In this document: piece after piece, positions 1 to 5,482 of the stretch
How the letters are laid out: the number at the start of each line of letters is the position of its first letter
Position numbering within the stretch: the stretch's first letter is position 1
From: Candidatus Kapaibacterium sp.
Lineage (GTDB): Bacteria > Bacteroidota > Ignavibacteria > Kapaibacteriales > UBA2268
DNA: 7,699 bases
Direction: 5' to 3'
NCBI GenBank assembly: GCA_030835065.1
Contig: JAUQWR010000657.1
Span: forward strand, 1-7,699
Position numbers and translations under genes: made by a program
Notes under the pieces: generated by a model
Told to the model about the DNA's origin: nothing
Databases searched by the model: none
What the model saw: only the letters and a program-made list of their open reading frames with translations

Positions 1-240
1 AAAATAATTTTGAACAATTTACGACCATTGATAGGTAAAGAAATAACAATGGTTAGCAGAGTCGATAATAAATTGACAGCGAGCAAAGGATTATTGTCGA
101 ATATGGGTATAGCAGGTGCATCAATCAAACCGGCACCATTCTATAATTCTGAGCTAGATATGAACTATAGAAATATTTTTCATATATATTCGCCTGATAA
201 CATTGATCTATTAAATGTCAAAATTGAAAAAGGGGCGTAA
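1..240 (+). CDS. 3' end of an unidentified gene upstream of accD (partial)
   Basis: The reading frame is open from the first base of the window, so this is the C-terminal 79 codons of a longer gene and its true start lies outside. A TTG at position 10 is in frame but there is no reason to take it as the start. The visible residues include IGKEITMVSRVDNKLTASKG and end in LLNVKIEKGA. I see no signal peptide, membrane segment or catalytic motif, and I do not recognise the family. The stop codon (238-240) is followed at once by the accD ATG, and the accD Shine-Dalgarno-like AGGGG lies inside this gene at 231-235. The two genes are therefore almost certainly co-transcribed and probably translationally coupled. 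A metabolic role connected with fatty-acid synthesis cannot be inferred from that adjacency alone. Confidence 0.7.
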   Translation, partial: KIILNNLRPLIGKEITMVSRVDNKLTASKGLLSNMGIAGASIKPAPFYNSELDMNYRNIFHIYSPDNIDLLNVKIEKGA

Positions 241-1074
241 ATGTCTTGGTTTGTCCGCTCAAAAAGCAATATAGAAAAAAAAGAACTCAAGGAAATGCCC
301 GATGGGCTATGGACTAAATGTAGTTCTTGTGGTGAAATAATTTATAAAAAGCAACTCGAAGACAACCTATTTTGTTGTCCTAAGTGCAATTTTCATTTCA
401 GAATCGGTGCAAGTGAATATATAAATATCATTTTTGATGATAATTCATTTTTCGAAACCAATACTGAAGTCAAGTCTGCTGATCCACTAAACTTTACAGA
501 CAGCAAGCCCTATACAACAAGATTGGAAGATACATATTCAAAAACTAATTTGAATGATGCGATCACAACCGGGATCGGAACCATAAATGGTAAAAAAATA
601 TCCTTCGGCTGCATGAATTTTAATTTTATAGGTGGCAGCATGGGTGCTGTTGTTGGTGAAAAAATATTTAGAGCCATTAAAACAGCAATTAATGAAAAAT
701 GCCCTTTAATTATTATTTCCAGCAGTGGTGGTGCTAGAATGCAAGAAGCAGCATTTTCGCTTATGCAAATGGCAAAAACTAGTGCTGCTCTAAGCGAACT
801 AGCCGAAGCAAAACTTCCATTTATATCTATTCTTACTGACCCAACTACCGGTGGTGTTACTGCTTCTTTCGCTATGTTGGGCGATTTAAATATCGGCGAG
901 CCCGGAGCTTTGATTGGATTTGCTGGTCCTAGAGTGATTGAGCAGACTATTAAGAAAAAACTGCCAAATGGTTTTCAAAAATCTGAATTCCTTCTCGAAA
1001 AAGGTTTTCTCGATATGATTATTCATCGAAAAGATTTAAGAACAAAACTAAGTTCTATCATTAATTGGTTCTAA
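241..1074 (+). CDS. accD: Acetyl-CoA carboxylase carboxyltransferase subunit beta (AccD)
   Basis: AccD is the beta half of the carboxyltransferase that, with AccA, moves the carboxyl group from carboxybiotin on AccB to acetyl-CoA. This makes malonyl-CoA, the first committed step of fatty-acid synthesis, in the cytoplasm. The protein is 277 residues, normal for the family. An N-terminal zinc ribbon is visible as WTKCSSC (C27, C30) and CPKC (C46, C49). The crotonase-like carboxyltransferase core follows, with SSGGARMQE at 161-169 (oxyanion-hole glycines), TDPTTGGV at 199-206 and FAGPRVIEQT at 227-236, all very close to the E. coli protein as I recall it. The C-terminal part (FQKSEFLLEKGFLDMII) is also typical. 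The ATG directly abuts the preceding stop codon and has AGGGG five bases upstream. The unit ends at a terminator just downstream. accA, accB and accC are not in this window. Nothing looks truncated. Confidence 0.97.
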   Translation: MSWFVRSKSNIEKKELKEMPDGLWTKCSSCGEIIYKKQLEDNLFCCPKCNFHFRIGASEYINIIFDDNSFFETNTEVKSADPLNFTDSKPYTTRLEDTYSKTNLNDAITTGIGTINGKKISFGCMNFNFIGGSMGAVVGEKIFRAIKTAINEKCPLIIISSSGGARMQEAAFSLMQMAKTSAALSELAEAKLPFISILTDPTTGGVTASFAMLGDLNIGEPGALIGFAGPRVIEQTIKKKLPNGFQKSEFLLEKGFLDMIIHRKDLRTKLSSIINWF

Positions 1075-1091
1075 TTTTATTGATAAAAACT

Positions 1092-1132
1092 ACTGTTGAA
1101 GCGCAATATTAGTGTTTCAACAGTTTTTTTTT
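1092..1132 (+). terminator. Rho-independent terminator after accD
   Basis: A perfect 9-bp inverted repeat (ACTGTTGAA at 1092-1100 and TTCAACAGT at 1116-1124) with a 15-base loop runs into nine consecutive T residues at 1124-1132. It lies 17 bases after the accD stop codon. The stem is moderately AT-rich and the loop is rather long, but the T-tract is strong. Confidence 0.85.
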
Positions 1133-1178
1133 GTAACTTTTCGTTCATACTATTTGTTTTATAACTAAAATCAATTTT

Positions 1179-1182
1179 AGGA
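1179..1182 (+). promoter_or_regulatory. Shine-Dalgarno (AGGA) that decides the start of the barrel gene
   Basis: Two in-frame ATGs, at 1182 and 1191, could start the next gene. AGGA at 1179-1182 overlaps the first ATG but lies eight bases before the second, which is a normal spacing. This favours 1191. That start also puts a lysine right after the initiator methionine, as expected for a signal peptide. Confidence 0.5.
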
Positions 1183-1190
1183 TGATAGGA

Positions 1191-1991
1191 ATGAAACTTG
1201 TATTTAAGATATTTGTTTTGACTTTGTTTTTTATATCAAATGCTAAATCACAAAATAACGAATTAGTAGAAGTATTACGCCAGTTTGATGAAAACACTTA
1301 TAGACCAATAATATACACTTCATTCGGCTTTCCATTTGCAATCTATTCAAAAGATTTTGAAGACGCCTATAAAAACCAACTTAAAGGTGGCGAAATCGAA
1401 TTTCAAGCCTCAAATTTATATAGTGCAGGTATCAAGTTTTGGGTTTCTCAAAAGCATAGAATAGGATTTAATGCTAATTTTGTAAATATAAATTACTGGG
1501 ATGAATATTACATACAAGGTCAAGTTTCGCATATCTATAGATACATATCCAATTCATTCGATGCAAACCTATTCCCTATGTTTGCTACTTACGATTTCAT
1601 ACCTTATGACAAACAATTTCGATCTTATATCGGTGGAGGTTTAGGTATGACTGTAGCTGCTATAAGATGGAGCGAAAATGTTAATTCTACATATCAGTAT
1701 GAAAAAAGAAAAAGCGGTGATATTTATAAAGGTACAGTTTTTTCACCTTCTTTCAAACTTCATGCAGGAGTAGAAATGGGTTTTGACAAAAATCCATCAA
1801 AAAAGTTTTTGGGGAGTTTTTACTTTGAATTTGATTATTATTATTCTCTAAGAAAAATAGATATATTCAAAAATTTGGAATCAAAAATCACTGATTTTCC
1901 TAAAGAATTGAAGGATAAATATGAGATTCTTCCAGGTCAATTATCATTAAACTTAGGATTAACATTTAATTTGAACCCTGTTCAAAAATAA
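1191..1991 (+). CDS. Secreted, probable outer-membrane beta-barrel protein
   Basis: This is a 266-residue protein, or 269 if the ATG at 1182 is used. It begins with a classical Sec signal peptide: a lysine near the start, the hydrophobic stretch VFKIFVLTLFFIS, and a likely signal peptidase I site after NAKS, before QNN. The rest is rich in Tyr, Phe and Gly in alternating patterns that suggest amphipathic strands. Examples are YIGGGLGMTVAAI about midway and a final strand-like LSLNLGLTFNL near the C-terminus. No lipobox cysteine is present. The chain ends in NPVQK, so it lacks the terminal aromatic residue of many proteobacterial barrels. I infer a small beta-barrel or porin-like protein of the outer membrane and cannot assign a specific family or substrate. 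It sits alone between the accD terminator and the raiA leader, so it is probably its own transcription unit. No convincing promoter could be picked in 1133-1178. Confidence 0.75.
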   Translation: MKLVFKIFVLTLFFISNAKSQNNELVEVLRQFDENTYRPIIYTSFGFPFAIYSKDFEDAYKNQLKGGEIEFQASNLYSAGIKFWVSQKHRIGFNANFVNINYWDEYYIQGQVSHIYRYISNSFDANLFPMFATYDFIPYDKQFRSYIGGGLGMTVAAIRWSENVNSTYQYEKRKSGDIYKGTVFSPSFKLHAGVEMGFDKNPSKKFLGSFYFEFDYYYSLRKIDIFKNLESKITDFPKELKDKYEILPGQLSLNLGLTFNLNPVQK

Positions 1992-2009
1992 TCTAAAACA
2001 ATTTTCTGT

Positions 2010-2041
2010 CTCTTCCGTGTAAATATATGGAAAAGGTTTTT
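2010..2041 (+). terminator. Possible weak terminator after the barrel gene
   Basis: CTCTTCC (2010-2016) can pair with GGAAAAG (2029-2035) with one mismatch across a 12-base loop. TTTTT follows at 2037-2041. The stem is short and imperfect, so this is only a candidate. It is placed plausibly, 18 bases after the stop codon of the barrel gene. Confidence 0.3.
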
Positions 2042-2060
2042 AAGAGAATGTAAAAGGAAT

Positions 2061-2079
2061 GTTAATCTTAAGGATTAAC
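2061..2079 (+). promoter_or_regulatory. Inverted repeat in the raiA leader (operator or hairpin candidate)
   Basis: GTTAATC at 2061-2067 is matched by its exact reverse complement GATTAAC at 2073-2079, with a 5-base spacer TTAAG. The repeat lies 45 bases before the raiA start. It has no T-tract after it, so it is not a terminator. The two-half-site layout would fit a dimeric regulator's operator, or a small hairpin in the 5' untranslated region. Which one is not decidable from the sequence. Confidence 0.4.
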
Positions 2080-2124
2080 ACCCCGATACTAAGTGATTTA
2101 TAAACGTTAAATAGCGAGGTAGCT

Positions 2125-2436
2125 ATGCAAACTCATGTAACTTTCAGACACTTCAAAGGACAACATCCCGAATTACACACCGCAGCAGAAGATGCAGCAG
2201 TCAGCTTAGGCAAATATCATGATGGAATAATTAGCACAAATGTCGAATTTATCAACGATAGTATGAAGACGGTCGAATTTACTGTTCATCTGCAAGGTTC
2301 TACTCTCAAAGCGGCTGAAAGTTCAGACGATTTCCACAAGAGTCTTTTCGAGGCTCAAGACAAAATCGTCAGGCAAATTCAAAAGTACAAGACCAAACAC
2401 ATTAGTGCAAGAACTAAGGAGACAAATATACTTTAA
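2125..2436 (+). CDS. raiA: Short-form ribosome hibernation-promoting factor (HPF/RaiA/YfiA family)
   Basis: Members of this family bind the decoding centre of the 30S subunit during slow growth or stress, blocking mRNA and tRNA binding and stabilising idle 70S or 100S ribosomes. The protein is 103 residues, the size of short forms (E. coli HPF is 95). It therefore lacks the C-terminal dimerisation domain of long HPF. The family pattern is visible: an N-terminal strand (THVTFRHF), a helix reaching GKYHDGI, strands NVEFIND and VEFTVHL, then SSDDFHKSLFEAQDKIVRQI, the long second helix. The lysine-rich KYKTKH tail fits rRNA contact. GAGG at 2116-2119 precedes the ATG. The gene looks monocistronic, with an inverted repeat upstream and a strong terminator right after the stop. 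This would suit separate stress or growth-phase control, though no specific promoter class could be read. raiA versus hpf naming is a matter of convention here. Confidence 0.9.
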   Translation: MQTHVTFRHFKGQHPELHTAAEDAAVSLGKYHDGIISTNVEFINDSMKTVEFTVHLQGSTLKAAESSDDFHKSLFEAQDKIVRQIQKYKTKHISARTKETNIL

Positions 2437-2439
2437 TAC

Positions 2440-2462
2440 AAGGGGCTTTTAAAGCCCCTTTT
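2440..2462 (+). terminator. Rho-independent terminator after raiA
   Basis: AAGGGGCTT (2440-2448) pairs with AAGCCCCTT (2452-2460) across a tight 3-base loop, with four T residues at 2459-2462. It starts 4 bases after the raiA stop. The GC-rich core GGGGC/GCCCC stands out in this AT-rich DNA. The near-symmetric A and T flanks could let it act on both strands, but no minus-strand gene needs it here. Confidence 0.85.
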
Positions 2463-2515
2463 AAATTATTATTTCTGCTTCCACGTTATTTTAATTTTAT
2501 TATTTAATGTTTTAT

Positions 2516-2521
2516 TATAAT
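2516..2521 (+). promoter_or_regulatory. Possible -10 element for the cheZ-NTPase-mfd unit
   Basis: TATAAT matches the sigma-70 type -10 consensus exactly and lies 43 bases before the CheZ-like start codon, downstream of the raiA terminator, where a promoter is expected. No good -35 is seen 16-18 bases upstream. The region is so AT-rich that a chance match is easy, so this is a weak call. The following TTTG is one base out of register for the Bacteroidota TAnnTTTG box. Confidence 0.3.
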
Positions 2522-2558
2522 TTGTATTTTTTTTCCTCACTTTTTGTGGAAATATTAT

Positions 2559-3353
2559 ATGAAAGAATCTACTCTTCATTCTTTATTACATAAAGCCGAA
2601 GAGCTCAAAGTTGTTGAGTTCCTTCAGGAAGTTATTGGTTTTGTTAGAGATATTAAACCTTTGCTCGAAAATGTCAATGTTTCTGTTGCAGATAATCTTG
2701 CAAAAATGCCCCAGGCAACCAAAAAATTATCTAAAGTAACTGAAGCTACAGAAGTTGCTACTACCGAAATCATGAATACTTTAGATGGTGTTTTTGATAA
2801 GACTACAAAAATCTCTAATTGCATATCTAAAATAACTGTTAAAGAAGAAGAATTGATTCATAAAAACGAAGCCGATACTTTAATTAATGCAATAAATGAT
2901 GATGCTACTTCTATTATGATGGCTCTACAAGTGCAAGATATTACTTCCCAGCAAATTGCTGCTGTCAATCATCTTTTAGAAACGATGAAAGTAAAACTCG
3001 CCGGATTGATTAAAAATTTTGATATGGGCGAAATCGCTGATATTATTCAGGATAACGATACCGAAGTTAAAACCAGCCATCTTCATAGAGAAATTGCTTT
3101 CGATCCTGATGCAGTTGATGCTATTTCTAATAAACACGACAGGCAAGATATTGTCAATCAAATTATTGAAGCCCACGAAAACAATGATATTGATAAACTC
3201 TCTGATATGGAAACTAAAAGCTCTCAAGATGATATTGATGCACTTTTTGCTGAACTCAATAATTCCGAATCTAATTCTTTTAGTGAAAATGAATTAGAAT
3301 CTAATATTGAAGAGTTTTCTCAAGATGATATTGATGCTTTATTTGGTAAGTAA
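2559..3353 (+). CDS. cheZ: CheZ-family CheY-P phosphatase with duplicated C-terminal docking peptide
   Basis: CheZ speeds removal of the phosphate from CheY-P in the cytoplasm. E. coli CheZ supplies catalytic D143 and Q147 from a long helix and grips CheY with a C-terminal peptide. This 264-residue protein shows the same parts. Residues 49-76 (KMPQATKKLSKVTEATE onward) parallel the E. coli helix beginning IPDARDRLYYVV. The catalytic helix at 114-134 contains VQDITSQQI, placing D127 and Q131 at the catalytic positions. The protein ends in SQDDIDALFGK (254-264), like the CheZ tail and the FliM N-terminal CheY-binding peptide. A second identical SQDDIDALF lies at 222-230. Weaker look-alikes are DPDAVDAI (182-189) and NNDIDKL (208-214), in an acidic, probably disordered tail. 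The ATG at 2559 is preferred over an in-frame TTG at 2544 because GTGGA (2546-2550) sits eight bases before it. The NTPase gene follows after 14 bases. No cheY, cheA or flagellar gene is in view, so the partner is unknown and may not be a chemotaxis CheY. Confidence 0.8.
   Translation: MKESTLHSLLHKAEELKVVEFLQEVIGFVRDIKPLLENVNVSVADNLAKMPQATKKLSKVTEATEVATTEIMNTLDGVFDKTTKISNCISKITVKEEELIHKNEADTLINAINDDATSIMMALQVQDITSQQIAAVNHLLETMKVKLAGLIKNFDMGEIADIIQDNDTEVKTSHLHREIAFDPDAVDAISNKHDRQDIVNQIIEAHENNDIDKLSDMETKSSQDDIDALFAELNNSESNSFSENELESNIEEFSQDDIDALFGK
3222..3337 (+). repeat. Intragenic 20-base direct repeat encoding the SQDDIDA peptide twice
   Basis: TCTCAAGATGATATTGATGC occurs at 3222-3241 and again at 3318-3337, identical over 20 bases and exactly 96 bases apart, in the same reading frame. 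After that the codons diverge (GCA CTT TTT against GCT TTA TTT) while the encoded A-L-F is kept. Both copies fall in the tail of the CheZ-like gene. Confidence 0.9.
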
Positions 3354-3367
3354 TTTGGTATATTATT

Positions 3368-5482
3368 GTGGACGACAAATTTAAAAATCTGATTGAATTA
3401 GTTAACGATATTCAACTCTCAAATAAATTTATTAACATTACCGGCAGCTTTGGCACCGGTAAAACTTTTTATATAGAGCACTTAATCAACTATGCTAGCG
3501 AAAGCAGAGTTTATGATGCTGTCGTTTATAATCAATCTTCTGAATATCATTACTATTTTCATGAATTTATTTATGATTTGGCATCAAACTTTATTCCTAT
3601 TAATGTTAATTTCCAATCTGATCCAAAAGAATCAGAATATAATCGCAGCTATTTTCATCAACTATTGAATAATGAAGTGGATACTAATTTATTCACTCCT
3701 ATTCAAAGAAATCAAATTCTTTACTCAAAATTTGAACATGATTTCTTCAAGGATAAGAATTATAGTTTGCATATATCAGATTCAATAGCCGAAAAATTAA
3801 ATCGAGACGATTTGAATTTTTTGAATGATGCATTTAGAATTGGTACTGAAACTTTGATTATTGATATCCTTAATTATTTTATCAATCTTCATTCTCGTCA
3901 AGAATTAGAATTGCCCGATGTTCCTTATAAAGTTTTAATAGCAATTGATAATATCGATCATCTTTCTGGTTCAGTATGCGAATGGATTTCTGAATTTATT
4001 AATTTCGTTTCAAACTCTAATTTTTCAGAATTTAAATACTTTAAATTATCTGATCAGCTAAACAGCAATAAAATAAAGGATTTTATAAGTTTTACTGTTG
4101 TTTTAGGCTCAAGATTTATTTATAATTATCATAATGTTATTAATTTTGAGTTAAAAGCTTGGTCTGATATCAAGATAAACAACTTTTTAGAGAATAAACA
4201 TAGTTTTTTGCAAAGATATTATTCAAATATCAAAGGTTTAAGTTTTGGAATCCCTGCTCTGATTGAATTATGTATCGATTCATTACTAAAAGAAGCAGAA
4301 CCTGAACATTTAGAAAATATGATTACCCAATCTGCTTATGATTATATTATTAAATACTATAATTTTGAGCAAATTGCATGGTTAGAGCAAGCATCTCTAT
4401 TCGAAGATTTCGATATTACTGATATTAGCCTGCTACCAGGAATTGATGACAATTACGAAATAGCTTATTATTTCCTTAGATCTGCATCAGATATTTGCAG
4501 AGAAAACTCTAAAGGAAAAATTGAATTCTTACCAAATATTAAGTATTTTATTCTAAATTATTTAAAATTGAAAAAACCAGAATTTGTAAATACTATCATT
4601 AATAGTATTAATTCTGCAAAAGAATATAAAGAATTGCTTGTAAATGTGGACGATGAAGATAAACATCTTATCAAGCAATTTTATTTTCTTAATAGATTTG
4701 ATCGGATATTTGCTATTCAGGATATGTTTGCAGATAAAGCCGGGCAGGCAAGAAAAATATTAGAAACCTACCCTAATTTATTTAAAAAGAATCAGCATAC
4801 TTATTCTTTGAACGAGAAATTGACAAAAGCTCTGAACTCAGTATTTATTGCAAATTCTCAAGTATTTTTTGATAAATATAAAGAAAAAGTAAAACGTATT
4901 TGGGATGCATACTCAAGTACCATAAAAATTGAAAATGATAAATATCAATATGAAATAGAAAAATTGAAGCAAGACGAGTATTCAATTAAAAAAAGAATAC
5001 CCGAATGTGAAAAAAGTATTGCTCTCCATCATGATAAATTACCTGAAGTAGAAAACAGAATTGAAAAATATAAAATTGATCTTAACGAATATTTTAAAGC
5101 AATCAATCCGGGTTTTTCTATTGTGGCAATGATATTAGGCATAATAATATTTGCAGTCTCTCTGATTTTTAGGGAACATATTGAAGTTTCATTTTTAATA
5201 GGTTTTATGATAATCTCATCTACTTTGATGGGATTTGGCTTTTCAAAATTTTATAAAGTTTTAAAAACTAAGTTAAATATTAGAGATTACAGCCAATTTG
5301 TCGAAAAAATTCAAGAATTTGAAGCTGAAAGAGATAAAATATTAAACGATATTGAATTGAAAAAACTTGAAATAGATAATTTAAAACTAAAAATAAAACA
5401 TATTGAAGAATTAATCGAAAAATTCAATAAAAATATTGAGTCTAATAGAATAAAGTTGGAGGAGTCCTTTGTCGGCGATTAA
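3368..5482 (+). CDS. STAND-like P-loop NTPase with coiled coils and a C-terminal membrane hairpin (unknown function)
   Basis: I do not recognise this 704-residue protein as a named family. Walker A is GSFGTGKT (26-33). A likely Walker B is VLIAIDNID (189-197), with N195 where many STAND proteins have an acidic residue. VVLGSR (244-249) looks like the sensor-1 strand. GLSFGIP (290-296) resembles the GLPLA/GxP motif of STAND/NB-ARC ATPases. Residues about 335-400 (QIAWLEQASLFEDFDI onward) look like the winged helix that follows in that class. A coiled coil (about 502-578), two hydrophobic segments (583-601 and 607-625) separated by a short charged REHIE turn, and a second coiled coil (about 640-700) follow. 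I infer a cytoplasmic switch ATPase tethered to the inner membrane by a hairpin, with paired helices on the cytoplasmic side. KAP ATPases differ in having their membrane segments inside the P-loop domain. The GTG start is the only plausible one after an in-frame TAA at 3347, and its Shine-Dalgarno is weak. It lies 14 bases after the CheZ-like gene and overlaps mfd by 14 bases, so it is expressed with both. Confidence 0.8.
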   Translation: MDDKFKNLIELVNDIQLSNKFINITGSFGTGKTFYIEHLINYASESRVYDAVVYNQSSEYHYYFHEFIYDLASNFIPINVNFQSDPKESEYNRSYFHQLLNNEVDTNLFTPIQRNQILYSKFEHDFFKDKNYSLHISDSIAEKLNRDDLNFLNDAFRIGTETLIIDILNYFINLHSRQELELPDVPYKVLIAIDNIDHLSGSVCEWISEFINFVSNSNFSEFKYFKLSDQLNSNKIKDFISFTVVLGSRFIYNYHNVINFELKAWSDIKINNFLENKHSFLQRYYSNIKGLSFGIPALIELCIDSLLKEAEPEHLENMITQSAYDYIIKYYNFEQIAWLEQASLFEDFDITDISLLPGIDDNYEIAYYFLRSASDICRENSKGKIEFLPNIKYFILNYLKLKKPEFVNTIINSINSAKEYKELLVNVDDEDKHLIKQFYFLNRFDRIFAIQDMFADKAGQARKILETYPNLFKKNQHTYSLNEKLTKALNSVFIANSQVFFDKYKEKVKRIWDAYSSTIKIENDKYQYEIEKLKQDEYSIKKRIPECEKSIALHHDKLPEVENRIEKYKIDLNEYFKAINPGFSIVAMILGIIIFAVSLIFREHIEVSFLIGFMIISSTLMGFGFSKFYKVLKTKLNIRDYSQFVEKIQEFEAERDKILNDIELKKLEIDNLKLKIKHIEELIEKFNKNIESNRIKLEESFVGD
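5458..5464 (+). promoter_or_regulatory. Shine-Dalgarno GGAGGAG that sets the TTG start of mfd
   Basis: GGAGGAG lies inside the last codons of the NTPase gene. Its GGAGG core is six bases before a TTG at 5469, the first in-frame start codon of the Mfd frame with such a signal. This is the strongest ribosome-binding site in the window and points to efficient, probably coupled, translation of mfd from a non-ATG start. Confidence 0.75.

Noticed and set aside
1131..1165. Promoter candidates upstream of the barrel gene (TTGTAA with TACTAT or TATAAC; a TTTG box)
   Set aside because: The spacings are 11 or 23 bases, and the TTTG box is one base out of register for TAnnTTTG. In DNA this AT-rich such matches are expected by chance.
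1992..2124. Searched for a tRNA, small RNA or riboswitch in the raiA leader
   Set aside because: No cloverleaf, conserved riboswitch core or strong hairpin beyond the 7-bp dyad and a weak terminator-like stem could be found by eye.
2624..3297. Overlapping short frames on both strands inside the CheZ-like gene
   Set aside because: The products look like random translation, and the plus frame 1 carries a recognisable CheZ catalytic motif and docking peptides. The alternatives lack ribosome-binding sites.
3441..3468. Possible KAP-family assignment for the NTPase from its Walker A and membrane segments
   Set aside because: KAP proteins carry membrane segments inside the P-loop domain. Here they come about 550 residues after Walker A, beyond a GxP motif and a winged-helix-like part, which fits a STAND-like layout better.
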